From positions 1 to 64,000 of the forward strand of contig CAZSZJ010000004.1 of the NCBI GenBank assembly GCA_964610985.1: DNA of 64,000 nucleotides, given 5' to 3'. The position numbers and the translations under genes were made by a program. Source of the stretch: JARIHD01 sp964610985. Its GTDB lineage: Bacteria > Patescibacteriota > Saccharimonadia > Saccharimonadales > UBA4665. Each line of letters opens with the position of its first letter. Position 1 is the stretch's first letter. This document shows, piece after piece, positions 42,301 to 49,948 of this stretch. The notes beneath the pieces were generated by a model, which saw only the letters and a program-made list of their open reading frames with translations, made no database searches and was not told the DNA's origin.

Positions 42301-42566
42301 CCGCCGCAAATCGCAACGCGTTCAATCTTCATGGTATTGAGTTCTTTGGCGCGCGTCCGCGCTTCGCTGGTTTGCTTGGTGATTTGGCTGATGTCGATCA
42401 ACAGCAAGGGTGTATAGCCCTCTGTCCGCACCCGTTCGGCCAGTACCCGCGTCTCGCGCATACTGGCTGCAGCCACATCGCCGGTTATTTCGCCAACCAA
42501 ACGGCAGACGATAATGTGATCATCGCTTAACTCTACCGTTGCCGTTCCTTTTTTATTTAGATGCAC
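39321..42566 (-). CDS. Membrane histidine kinase: STAS-like, multi-TM, CHASE, PAS, HisKA, HATPase
   Basis: 1081 residues, unusually many modules. Residues about 5-125: SpoIIAA/STAS-like domain (LLLIDISQITKQ). About 140-345: seven or so membrane helices. About 370-640: CHASE sensor outside (SYPGFLAITYVAAVPDG, YGFDLSSEAGRR). Helix about 655-675. About 715-835: PAS. About 850-915: HisKA with His in LASHQLRTPLSA. Then HATPase with N, G1 and G2 boxes (NLFSNAVKYTPP, DTGYGIP, GLGLYIV). GTG start. Head of the pilus operon with a receiver protein next to it, so the signal is likely linked to pilus control. The STAS at the N-terminus is rare. Confidence 0.92.
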   Translation of the reverse strand: MHLNKKGTATVELSDDHIIVCRLVGEITGDVAAASMRETRVLAERVRTEGYTPLLLIDISQITKQTSEARTRAKELNTMKIERVAICGGHQGIVLAGKYIARAAGMEGYTHFFKTEETARDWLVSGVEKSATDSTLAKRSIVSLLMIILSVGALVGWQLDVPVLRSIVPDLAPMNPMTAATALLLALAIISMSKGWHAGHIRRMIVNVVAMWSVFFGVAVLARYLFSVDTGLDAILFADKLEWGRFSGRASSSAGILFLCAGTMLSVLLGTQRQAWTRHIFFALSGLIFLMTMSVLIGYSFGFDSLTFGGSTPISIATTLVFICFNFVIVGLSKPTKSYLVSIRIFYAYWQAIVVCLLLILATGISWQQVKHNINDNVAAESRQAFLKAENTLASRLHAYSDALNGYKGLFAASDDVSPAEFNNYFLNSNIQTSYPGFLAITYVAAVPDGQKQVFIKDTRARASDAFPQYGSFMPFPENNNALHFPVLYTEPHTPATRYGFDLSSEAGRRTALEEARDKGEIVGSEVIDLNASQKGNAPERPGFFIAAPVYQRRVGVTTPKDIRVRREQIQGFILAYFQNDRLFTDIFPSKDNNAQYSVTDVSSGRVVFVSEARNVRQDADVAYTGSISTGGKTWRLTLRVSPEFGMTEVYERLPRTVLSSGILISILAFFLISGQLRRRDQALQTAAEITEDLNAERNTAVAVQRKDEAVLTSIGDAVFAIDVKGRITLFNLACERISGYQASEVIGKHYADVLHFSFEKSGRMNDGFIRQALAGHISSMKNHTVLRRKDGKIVSVADSAAPIYDVEGKLLGVIVVFRDVSKEYELDRAKTEFVSLASHQLRTPLSAINWYGELLLGGDAGKLNQDQKEYIEQIHHGSLRMIELVNSLLDVSRLDLGKLSNQPVATDMKELAEGLERELASMTESKDLRVTIDAAKNLHSVSADPKLLRMIVQNLFSNAVKYTPPKGDVTLILRQAIQQETTKARLRGDAYFYLAVKDTGYGIPESQHAKIFGKLFRADNVRGLDVEGTGLGLYIVKQVTEKLGGKVWFESAENKGTTFHVLLPFKTKVLKSNSKQPGEA

Positions 42567-42642
42567 CAGACCGCCCCACTACGATTATTTGGTGATTCCT
42601 ACTAATAATACACAGCCAGACCTGGGTGCGTAAATGACATTA

Positions 42643-43005
42643 TTATTCTTTGTAGGCAGCCAACGCCAACGCCGCCAATATCAGCCCGATATCCCGAAAA
42701 CTTATAGCCAATAATGCAAAGTTAAAAACCACGATGCCTGCAAGCATCGCTGCGCAGAGCAGGGCAGCGTAACGCACGCATACCCCGCTTAGCAGCCAAG
42801 CCGCCAGCGCCAGCTCAGACACCGAGAAAAATGGCAATATACTCCGGGCATCAACCATATTAGTCATGAATGACGGCAAATAGCCAATCCATTCATTCGG
42901 ATCTAAAAAGGCCGAAACTGCCGCATACATAAAGACCGTTGCCAGCCCGATCCGCAGTAGTAGCGGCGTCAGCATTTTATTGTCCAGTACCTTCTGAAAT
43001 CTCAT
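42643..43005 (-). CDS. DoxX-family membrane protein
   Basis: 120 residues with four hydrophobic segments. The LRIGLATVFMYAAVSAFLDP opening and PFFSVSELALAAWLLSG second pair match DoxX proteins, small quinone- or thiol-redox-linked membrane proteins of unclear role. AGGA 8 bases before the ATG. It stands between the kinase operon and the divergent cupredoxin-like gene. Confidence 0.8.
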   Translation of the reverse strand: MRFQKVLDNKMLTPLLLRIGLATVFMYAAVSAFLDPNEWIGYLPSFMTNMVDARSILPFFSVSELALAAWLLSGVCVRYAALLCAAMLAGIVVFNFALLAISFRDIGLILAALALAAYKE

Positions 43006-43137
43006 AGTTCCGTTCCTGTAATATGTAATATGCGGTCGCGCCCTTTCTTGACATCATACACCAACATGGGCAATGATGAGTGCATAAACATAAGTTGTAC
43101 CGGGCTGCGCTCCTGGGACTGCACACAGGAGGGAACC

Positions 43138-43572
43138 ATGAGTCAATCAGCCAAAATCGTCATCGCAGTAGTGCTAGTTGCCGTCTTGGCCGGTGGCGCC
43201 ATCTGGATCGGCAATATGCAAAAAGACAACAAAAACAAATCGTCGTCGAACACGTCACAAAACACCAATACCCCCTCTGGCGACAATCAGAGCAACGGCG
43301 AAGTAACAGCAACAATTACGTTTGACGGCAACAAGTTTAATATCACCGAGAACACCATCAAATCAGGCGACAAAGTAAAAATTGTCAATGACTCACAAAC
43401 CGACCTCGAATTCGACTCTGACCCGCACCCCGTCCATACCGACAACAAAGAGCTCAATGTCAATATGGTTGCGCCAGGGGAAAGCAAAACATTTACTGTC
43501 ACCAAGCCCGGTACGTGGGGCTTTCATAACCATCTAAACCCCAGCCAGCGCGGTTCAATCACCGTCCAGTAG
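43138..43572 (+). CDS. Cupredoxin-like extracellular protein lacking the copper Cys
   Basis: 144 residues. Signal anchor about 5-25, Ser/Asn/Thr/Lys-rich linker about 28-60, then a cupredoxin-fold domain. The end of the domain reads GTWGFHNHLNPSQRGSITV, aligned with the usual GTY-x-YHC...HP.M.G.I.V: Cys, second His and Met are replaced by Asn, Asn and Gln. Histidines remain in DPHPVHTDN and FHNH. Type 1 blue copper binding is therefore unlikely; another metal or a structural role is possible. Start set by GGAGGG 5 bases before ATG 43138. Its stop is one base from the convergent metal permease. Confidence 0.82.
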   Translation: MSQSAKIVIAVVLVAVLAGGAIWIGNMQKDNKNKSSSNTSQNTNTPSGDNQSNGEVTATITFDGNKFNITENTIKSGDKVKIVNDSQTDLEFDSDPHPVHTDNKELNVNMVAPGESKTFTVTKPGTWGFHNHLNPSQRGSITVQ

Positions 43573-43573
43573 G

Positions 43574-44365
43574 CTATTTCCAAATAAGCGTAATAACCAA
43601 GAGGAACAGGGCGGTCAATACAATCGCACCCCCTGCTGGAATACCGATAAAGAACGCAGCAATCAGCCCGATCAAGACTGCCAAAATGGCCGCCATCACT
43701 GCAACCCCAATGGCCGCCCGGAAATTATTCGTCAGTCGCGCCGCAATCACCACCGGAATAACCAGCAGCGCACTGATCAGTAAACCGCCCACGATCCGCA
43801 GGCTCAGCACCACCATGACGGCCGTCATAGACGCCAGCAAATAGTTGAGTCCGGCAACCGAATGGCCTGCGATGCGCGCGCTGTCTTCGTCGTAGGCAAT
43901 GTGCAAAAGCGCACGGAAATTGATAGCAACAATCAACAGAATCAGCGATGCTGCTACCGCCAGAACCCATACGTCCGCCGTAGTTGTGGTAGCAATGCTT
44001 CCAAAAAGGTACGTACCAAAATCGACGCCGGTTCCCTTAGCCAGATGAGCCAAAACCACGGCGAGCGCCAGCCCGCCGCTCATCAAAATAGCCAGTCCTA
44101 CTTCTCCGCTCAGGCGCTTCTTTTGACGCAGCCACTCTAGCAATACTGCGCCTACGGCTGTAACCGGTACAGCCACAAGCAGCGGCGTAACACCAAGTAG
44201 CAACCCCGCTCCAACACCCGCCAAGCTGACATGAGCCAAACTATCCGCAATCAGCGAATACCGCCGCGCCACCAAAAAACTACCCAGCACCGGCACGGCG
44301 AGGGCCGTCAGCAATCCGGCGATAATCGCCCGCACCATAAAGTCATACTGCAGGATTTCAAGCAT
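43574..44365 (-). CDS. znuB: ZnuB/MntB-type metal ABC permease
   Basis: 263 residues with about eight membrane helices of the ABC-3 permease family (RAIIAGLLTALAVPVLGSFL, LADSLAHVSLAGVGAGLLLG, VIVGGLLISALLVIPVV-like end). It moves Zn or Mn through the membrane. The start overlaps the ATPase stop by eight bases (ATGCTTGA). A longer frame to 44443 lies wholly within the ATPase gene and is rejected. Metal specificity cannot be fixed from the sequence. Confidence 0.9.
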   Translation of the reverse strand: MLEILQYDFMVRAIIAGLLTALAVPVLGSFLVARRYSLIADSLAHVSLAGVGAGLLLGVTPLLVAVPVTAVGAVLLEWLRQKKRLSGEVGLAILMSGGLALAVVLAHLAKGTGVDFGTYLFGSIATTTTADVWVLAVAASLILLIVAINFRALLHIAYDEDSARIAGHSVAGLNYLLASMTAVMVVLSLRIVGGLLISALLVIPVVIAARLTNNFRAAIGVAVMAAILAVLIGLIAAFFIGIPAGGAIVLTALFLLVITLIWK

Positions 44366-45143
44366 GGTCGTCCCCTGGATGGTGATGATGTAGTTTTTGG
44401 TGCTGCGCTGAATACACGGTGGGCAAATATTTGTCGGACTCAAAGTGTTCGGGTGTGCCGTCGTATAATACAGTGCGGTTAATGCAAATCACGCGCGTAA
44501 CCAACTTTAATACCGCCTCTACTTCGTGCGAAACCATAATTATCGTTACGCCGTTGGCCCGCAATTCGCTCAAAAGAGCATAAAAGTCGTGTTGAGACTG
44601 TTCGTCGATGCCGGTTGTAGGTTCGTCCAAAATAAGCACGTCCGCATTTGCCGCTAAGGCCTTGGCAATGGCCACGCGTTGCTGTTGGCCGCCGGAAAGT
44701 TCGTTAAACCGCTTGACGGCTTGGCCACCAAGGCGCACCGTCTGAAGCGCCTCGAGTGCAACCGTCCGTGACCCGCGACTTCCCAGCATCACTACGTCCA
44801 GAACACTCATCGGAACCATCCCACTATACAAATTGCCGCGCTGTGGAATATATTCATACGCGGCTGAACCTCGTCGGACATTGCCGCCCGTGATCTGTTG
44901 TAGTCCCAGAATCGCCCGCAGTAGTGTCGTCTTGCCGGCACCATTCGGACCGATCAGTCCGATAAACTCACCCCCGTGCACACACATAGATACGCGGTCG
45001 AGCACCAACTCATTGCCTAGCAGCACCGACACGTCATCCAGGTCGATCAGCGTCGCATTATTGGCATGCTCTGGCGCGGCGGAGCGTTGCGAGGTTTTCG
45101 CGCTGGACTGAAATGTAGTCTTTGCCTTGTTGTTGGTCTTCAT
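44358..45143 (-). CDS. znuC: ZnuC/MntA-type metal ABC ATPase
   Basis: 261 residues. Walker A GPNGAGKTTLL, Q-loop, LSGGQQQRVAIAKAL signature, Walker B VLILDEPTTGID and switch His in MVSHEVE are all present. The C-terminus is His-rich (HHHHPGDDHA), often a metal-sensing tail in Zn systems. The start at 45143 overlaps znuA by 86 bases but has a good AAGGA at 7 bases, and no later in-frame start is seen, so the long overlap appears real. Energises ZnuB. Confidence 0.9.
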   Translation of the reverse strand: MKTNNKAKTTFQSSAKTSQRSAAPEHANNATLIDLDDVSVLLGNELVLDRVSMCVHGGEFIGLIGPNGAGKTTLLRAILGLQQITGGNVRRGSAAYEYIPQRGNLYSGMVPMSVLDVVMLGSRGSRTVALEALQTVRLGGQAVKRFNELSGGQQQRVAIAKALAANADVLILDEPTTGIDEQSQHDFYALLSELRANGVTIIMVSHEVEAVLKLVTRVICINRTVLYDGTPEHFESDKYLPTVYSAQHQKLHHHHPGDDHA

Positions 45144-45951
45144 TACGTAATCCTTCTAGCGGGTCGAGCACGAGCGTGCTTGCACCGGTTTCTTTGGCAA
45201 TAGTATCAGCTAATCGCGGACTTACCAAGGTCTCAAACAGCACGTATTTGATCTGCCTTTCCTTGACGATCTTGGTAAGTTCAGCCAAGCGCGCGGGGCT
45301 TGGCTCGATCTCGGGACTCACGCCAGCAATCGATAAAATATTGAACTTGTACCGTTTGGCAGCATAACTGAACGCATTATGCGAAACCACCACATCCTGC
45401 ACCGTGCAACTGGCCATAGCATCACTAAAGTCCTGATCAAGTTTCTGCAATTTTAGTATATAGTCTTGCGCACGCTTGGCGTAATAATCACCATTAGATG
45501 GATCAGCCTCGAGGAGAGTGCGTTGCACATGGCGTACTATTTTCTCTGCCAGCACCGGGTCGAGCCAAAAGTGCGGGTCGCTGCCGCCCAACAGCTCCAT
45601 ACCATCACTCGCTTTAACCACCTTGCCCTTATATCCTTGCAAAAAACCAGCAGCCCACGGCTCCATCACGCCGTTATACACAAACACATCAGATTGCAGC
45701 AACCGCGTCAGATCTTTGGCAGACGGCTCGTAATCATGTGGCTCCATTCCGGAAGGCGTAATATTAATAACCTGCACTTTGTCGCCGCCAACCTGACGGG
45801 CAAAATCATATAGTGGATAAAAGCTGGCCGCCACTTGCAACTTCGTGTTATCTGCGCGTCTATCTGGCCTCATACTTAGCCACACACCACTGGCCACAAC
45901 CGTTAGCACCAATAGACCTGCCAAAATTTTCCGTATCATTTCTTTGCACAT
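45058..45951 (-). CDS. znuA: ZnuA-type metal-binding lipoprotein or anchored protein
   Basis: 297 residues with an N-terminal hydrophobic anchor (about 7-25, no clear lipobox). Metal ligands of cluster A-I proteins are seen: His in MEPHDYEPS, His in DPHFWLD, His in VSHNAFSY and acidic in LVLDPLEGL. The His-rich charged loop of Zn-specific ZnuA is missing, so Mn is possible. An ATG four codons on (45939) is an alternative start. First gene of the three-gene transporter operon. Confidence 0.9.
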   Translation of the reverse strand: MCKEMIRKILAGLLVLTVVASGVWLSMRPDRRADNTKLQVAASFYPLYDFARQVGGDKVQVINITPSGMEPHDYEPSAKDLTRLLQSDVFVYNGVMEPWAAGFLQGYKGKVVKASDGMELLGGSDPHFWLDPVLAEKIVRHVQRTLLEADPSNGDYYAKRAQDYILKLQKLDQDFSDAMASCTVQDVVVSHNAFSYAAKRYKFNILSIAGVSPEIEPSPARLAELTKIVKERQIKYVLFETLVSPRLADTIAKETGASTLVLDPLEGLRNEDQQQGKDYISVQRENLATLRRARACQ

Positions 45952-46041
45952 ATCCTTATCAATATGCAGTCATCATAAACCCGGGAATTGCATTACTGCA
46001 AATCTGTCGCATTTATAAGGAATTTCGCAACAACCCTAGAG

Positions 46042-46917
46042 TCACTTTTTCTGATCGTCAGAAAACAGCGCCCGTGGCCAAAGTCTTTTCTGTTTGACCA
46101 CGTTAATCTGAAGCGCGTATACATACGCTTCGGCCTGCAAATATAGCCAAAACAACAGACCCAGCACCATGGCAAACACCCCATACAGTGCACTCGCATG
46201 TCGCAGCTGATGCACGAGCAAGGTCGCACCGACCACCTGCAAAACCAGCCAGAAACAGGCTGTGGCAACTGCGCCGATCAGGAGTGCATTGCCGGATATC
46301 TTGGGCGATGTAGCGAGCCGCATAATTCCCCAAAAAAGTACCGTGTTCAGCGCCAGTGCAGCAACAGCGGCCAACAGCTTGCCCGCCAACCCCCAGTCGC
46401 TATTAGCTGTCACAATACCCAGCACAATCGTCGTCGCCACCAGTCCCAGGCCACCGACAAAAATAATCCCAAAACTGCGCAGCATATTATACGGAAACCC
46501 GGGCCGCTTGCTTTTTGGTATCTGCCAAATACTATTCGAAACATCTTGCAGTACATTGGCTATCCCACGCGCACCGTACAAGGCAAACAAAAGTCCGATC
46601 ACCAGCGCCCAACCGTGCGCCCGGAATGTATGAACGTTCTGCTCAAGGTCAACGCCAACAACAGGGAAGTAGTCAAAAACCGCCTTGGTCACCTGATCTT
46701 GCAGCTCGGTGTTGCCTCCAACCACCAGCGGCAACACCGAAAATGCCACCATGAGCAGCGGAAAGAGAGACACAAATCCATAATAGGTAATCAGCGCCGC
46801 CTGATATCCGGCCTGCTCATCACCAAATTTCTTGAGCACCGCAACCGGAAACGCCAAAACCGGCTGCTTTTGCTGAAATTTATCAAACATTTGCAGGATT
46901 TTTTGTATGCGGTCCAT
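46042..46917 (-). CDS. YihY/BrkB-family membrane protein
   Basis: 291 residues from the ATG at 46917. Six membrane helices (about 23-50, 95-118, 142-165, 180-205, 215-238, 245-268) in the pattern of YihY, with AALITYYGFVSLFPLLMVAF and AVFDYFPVVG and GARGIANVLQDVSNSIW motifs. YihY proteins are of unknown transport role. A TATGCT hexamer 6 bases before this ATG is preferred over the longer frame to 46971. Confidence 0.88.
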   Translation of the reverse strand: MDRIQKILQMFDKFQQKQPVLAFPVAVLKKFGDEQAGYQAALITYYGFVSLFPLLMVAFSVLPLVVGGNTELQDQVTKAVFDYFPVVGVDLEQNVHTFRAHGWALVIGLLFALYGARGIANVLQDVSNSIWQIPKSKRPGFPYNMLRSFGIIFVGGLGLVATTIVLGIVTANSDWGLAGKLLAAVAALALNTVLFWGIMRLATSPKISGNALLIGAVATACFWLVLQVVGATLLVHQLRHASALYGVFAMVLGLLFWLYLQAEAYVYALQINVVKQKRLWPRALFSDDQKK

Positions 46918-46923
46918 ACAAAT

Positions 46924-46929
46924 AGCATA
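46924..46929 (-). promoter_or_regulatory. -10 box, leaderless promoter of the YihY gene
   Basis: TATGCT on the minus strand, 6 bases before ATG 46917. Confidence 0.45.
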
Positions 46930-47082
46930 TACCAGGCGGACAAAATCAGTGTAAGAAATTAGCTTCCGCACTCAGTCCGCATCCTGTTACGCTCATTCTG
47001 TAGAGCGATAAGCTAAAAGAGCGAATTTTCTCACAGATATTGATATGTAACTGATACTAGAATTACCTTTTAATCATTCACA

Positions 47083-47101
47083 ATGCGTAGTAGATACGCA
47101 T
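47083..47101. promoter_or_regulatory. Palindrome in the leader of the Gfo/Idh-DegT operon
   Basis: ATGCGTA, 5 bases, TACGCAT: two perfect 7-bp arms ending ten bases before the Shine-Dalgarno GGAGGAT. It could be an operator or an mRNA hairpin near the ribosome site. Confidence 0.45.
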
Positions 47102-47121
47102 CGTTAATTCGGAGGATCCCA

Positions 47122-48117
47122 ATGAAGCTCTCGGTAGTCGTGATCGGTCTCGGACAACAATCTCTCAATGAATATATCCCCGCCCTGCTGCGCCGAAACG
47201 ATATCCGGATAGTTGGTGTCTGTGACCCAAGCCCTGAGGCGCACGCCAATTTCCTACAGGAATTTCCTGATCTTGCGCCATTTGTGCCCGTTTACACCAA
47301 CCTCATTGACATGCTCGACAGCGCCCACCCCCGGATTGCCATCGTCGCCGTTCCTCATGACAGCTACTTTTCCATCGTCAAAGAACTCTGCAAACGCCAC
47401 ATTTATTTCCTCAAAGAAAAACCGTTTGCCCGTAACCTCAACGAAGCCAAAAAGCTACTCGGCCTCCCTGGCTTTGGCCAATATGGTTTCGTGGCCGCCC
47501 AGCGCCGCTACAATGCGCTTTATTCCAAAGCGCTCGAAATCATGCCAGAGCTTGGCAAGCCCTACCTCTTTAATGCCACTTATAAACTCAATGTCGAGTC
47601 CCCGCACAGCGGCTGGCGCAGCAAAAAAGAACTGGCTGGCGGCGGTTGTATGCTGGACATGGGTTACCACATAATCGACCAGATGCTGTGGTGGTTTGGT
47701 ATGCCCGAAAAACTCAATGCCCAAATATCATTCATGGCTGTGCCCGGCAGCGACTATGACGCCGAGGACTCCGCCTCTATCTCATTCCGGTATGCGAATG
47801 GTATGCATGGCACGCTGCTCTTTTCCCGGGCCGCCGGCGAGAAAATGGAGGAATACTCGGTATATGGGCCGAACGGTTACATCGTAGGTAACAAAAATAC
47901 GCTCAGCATACACGATCGCCAAGGTCGTGTACTCAACCACGCTACCGTCACCAACCCGGGGGCTATGAGTGACGCTCAGCTCGATTTCTTTATTTCTCGC
48001 GTACACGCCCGGCAGGGCTTTGGCGACATTCAGCAGCAATACATCGACACCATGCATTTTATCGAACGCTGTTACGAAGATGCGCTAGACCATTCGGGGC
48101 TAGCCCTGGTAAGCTAG
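47122..48117 (+). CDS. Gfo/Idh/MocA-family NAD(P) oxidoreductase
   Basis: 331 residues. N-terminal Rossmann fold with VVVIGLGQQSLNEY then RIVGVCDPSPEA (acidic NAD determinant), the EKPFARNLNEA motif of the family (Lys of EKP) and a C-terminal beta-sheet domain with GGCMLDMGYHIIDQMLWWFG. Such enzymes oxidise sugars, often nucleotide sugars. Start decided by GGAGGAT at 6 bases, not the longest frame. It is followed after six bases by a DegT aminotransferase, a classic pair for making amino sugars for surface glycans. Confidence 0.93.
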   Translation: MKLSVVVIGLGQQSLNEYIPALLRRNDIRIVGVCDPSPEAHANFLQEFPDLAPFVPVYTNLIDMLDSAHPRIAIVAVPHDSYFSIVKELCKRHIYFLKEKPFARNLNEAKKLLGLPGFGQYGFVAAQRRYNALYSKALEIMPELGKPYLFNATYKLNVESPHSGWRSKKELAGGGCMLDMGYHIIDQMLWWFGMPEKLNAQISFMAVPGSDYDAEDSASISFRYANGMHGTLLFSRAAGEKMEEYSVYGPNGYIVGNKNTLSIHDRQGRVLNHATVTNPGAMSDAQLDFFISRVHARQGFGDIQQQYIDTMHFIERCYEDALDHSGLALVS

Positions 48118-48123
48118 GATCTC

Positions 48124-49329
48124 ATGAGCAGCTTCATCTGGCCCCGGATAACTCAGGCGACAAAAGATGCGGTCATGACACTCTTGGACAAAGGTGAGAT
48201 TTCGTATTACGACCGTGCCGGTATTTTTGTAACATTCGAGGACCGATGGGCGGCCATGACCGGCCGAAAACATGCACTCGTGGTCAGCTCGGGAACTGCC
48301 GCTTTGCACACCGCTATGGTTGCCGCGGGTTTTGGGCATGATGACGAGGTCATTTTCCCGGCTTACACGTTTTTCGCCACCGTCACTCCAATCTTTCAAA
48401 CAGGAGCTGTACCCGTACTGTGCGATGCCGGGCCAGACGGCAACATTGACCCGGCAGCCATGAAAAGACTTATTACGCCTCGCACCAAAGCAGTTTTCAT
48501 CACCCATATGTGGGGTATGCCCTGTGATCTAGACGCTATTTTAGCAATCTGCCAACAGCACAATCTGCAGCTCATCGAAGACTGCGCCCACGCCCACGGC
48601 GCCATTTATAAAGGTCGCCCTGTCGGCAGCGAAAGCGACATCGCCATCTGGAGCAACCAAGGACAAAAGATCATTACTGGGGGCGAAGGCGGCATATTGG
48701 TCACCAACAACACTGATTTTTACGAACGCGCGCTGCTGTTTGGCCACTACAACAAACGATGCAAACAAGAAATCCGCCCGGACTCACTATATTACGCCTA
48801 CGCCGAGACCGGCTTCGGCCTCAAGCTCCGCGCTCATCCTTTGGCGATTGCTATGGCCAATGAGCAGCTTGACCATTTGCCGCAGTGGCACGCCGCCAAA
48901 AACCAAAACGCCGCCTATCTAAACCAAAAATTAGCCGCTTTTCCAGAACTCGAACTGCCCTTCCCGGTGCACGACGATGACCAGCCCGCATGGTATGCCT
49001 ACACCTTCCGCCTCCGCCCCGAAACTTTGAACATTTCAACGCAGGAATTCTGCAAGCAGCTTCAGGCAGCAGGTCTCACCGACGCCGCCACACCCGACGC
49101 GACCAGACCGCTCAATCTGTTCAAATTATTTCAGGACCCCACACCGCTCTTTCCACACTACACAGGCAAAGTAGCCTACAAGCCTGGTGATTTTCCGGTT
49201 GCTGAGTCGCTTTCGGCCCGGGCAATTAGATTACCGGTGGATGTAGACGCCGGCAAAACAACCCAACACACATTCGACAAATGGGCGCAAATTATCGGTG
49301 GGGTCATTGCCAAAAATCGGGCGAAATGA
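48124..49329 (+). CDS. DegT/DnrJ/EryC1-family sugar aminotransferase
   Basis: 401 residues. PLP-dependent: HALVVSSGTAALHTAMVAAG phosphate-binding region, LIEDCAHAHGAIYKGRPVG (Asp to the pyridine N) and the PLP Lys in SNQGQKIITGGEGGIL. The enzyme moves an amino group from Glu to a keto-sugar nucleotide. AGGA six bases before the ATG, six bases after the oxidoreductase stop, so one operon. The matching sugar nucleotide dehydratase or acetyltransferase is not in the window. Confidence 0.93.
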   Translation: MSSFIWPRITQATKDAVMTLLDKGEISYYDRAGIFVTFEDRWAAMTGRKHALVVSSGTAALHTAMVAAGFGHDDEVIFPAYTFFATVTPIFQTGAVPVLCDAGPDGNIDPAAMKRLITPRTKAVFITHMWGMPCDLDAILAICQQHNLQLIEDCAHAHGAIYKGRPVGSESDIAIWSNQGQKIITGGEGGILVTNNTDFYERALLFGHYNKRCKQEIRPDSLYYAYAETGFGLKLRAHPLAIAMANEQLDHLPQWHAAKNQNAAYLNQKLAAFPELELPFPVHDDDQPAWYAYTFRLRPETLNISTQEFCKQLQAAGLTDAATPDATRPLNLFKLFQDPTPLFPHYTGKVAYKPGDFPVAESLSARAIRLPVDVDAGKTTQHTFDKWAQIIGGVIAKNRAK

Positions 49330-49336
49330 GGCTACA

Positions 49337-49900
49337 CTAGTCGTGCGCGCCGTATCTGCGTCGTTCGTCATTCTCGATCAGCTCGATGATGTATTCGGTT
49401 TTGGAAATGCCCTTCTTTTGGCTTTCGACCGTCACGTAACTGTTGAGGTAATTAGAAAGCACAAGATTAAACCGCGTGCGGATGTCGTTGTGGTACTTAA
49501 AAAAATCGGCTACGATTTCGTCCAAATCGCCGTCCGAAGCATAGCTTTTGTAAGTGAGCAATTTGGAGTCGATAGATGCAACAAACCGGTTGCGCTGGTT
49601 AAAGCTTTCTTCTTTGATCAGAAAAAGAATGGGTTTCCCCATATTAATCGCTTCGGTTAACACGAATCCCAGACTCAGGCTCACCACGCTACCCTCGATG
49701 ATGACACATTGAGCATTGGCAATGGCGCGTTGCAGCTTTTGGTACACGCCCTCCGGCAGTGCATCGGGGCGCACTTTGGACTCGTCGACCAAGTCATTTG
49801 TAAGCACATGACCTGCTTTGAGCGTGAGTTCGCGGAGCAGCTCAATCGCACTTCGATGCCTTTCCAGGCCGCCTCTTGAAAATTCCAGTAGCACTCTCAT
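49337..49900 (-). CDS. Nucleoside 2-deoxyribosyltransferase-like protein
   Basis: 187 residues. The pattern NAQCVIIEGSVVSLSLGFVLTEAINMGKPILFLI (about 65-98) resembles the core of nucleoside 2-deoxyribosyltransferase-like Rossmann proteins, where the Ser/Gly segment and Glu (TEA) bind nucleoside. The N-terminal LLEFSRGGLERHRSA has no exact family match. The C-terminal 60 residues are helical and end in a ribbon-helix-helix-like SKTEYIIELIENDERRR. Function inferred: nucleoside-related. A TATAAT lies 11 bases before the start, so a leader of a few bases. Confidence 0.55.
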   Translation of the reverse strand: MRVLLEFSRGGLERHRSAIELLRELTLKAGHVLTNDLVDESKVRPDALPEGVYQKLQRAIANAQCVIIEGSVVSLSLGFVLTEAINMGKPILFLIKEESFNQRNRFVASIDSKLLTYKSYASDGDLDEIVADFFKYHNDIRTRFNLVLSNYLNSYVTVESQKKGISKTEYIIELIENDERRRYGAHD

Positions 49901-49948
49901 AACTGGCTGGTATTATACTATACAGATAACACCTTACGAGCAGGGAAC

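Noticed and set aside
46198..46962. 254-residue plus-strand open frame
   Set aside because: Antisense to the YihY gene, rich in Gln/Asn/Arg/His with no domain; a shadow of a membrane-protein gene.
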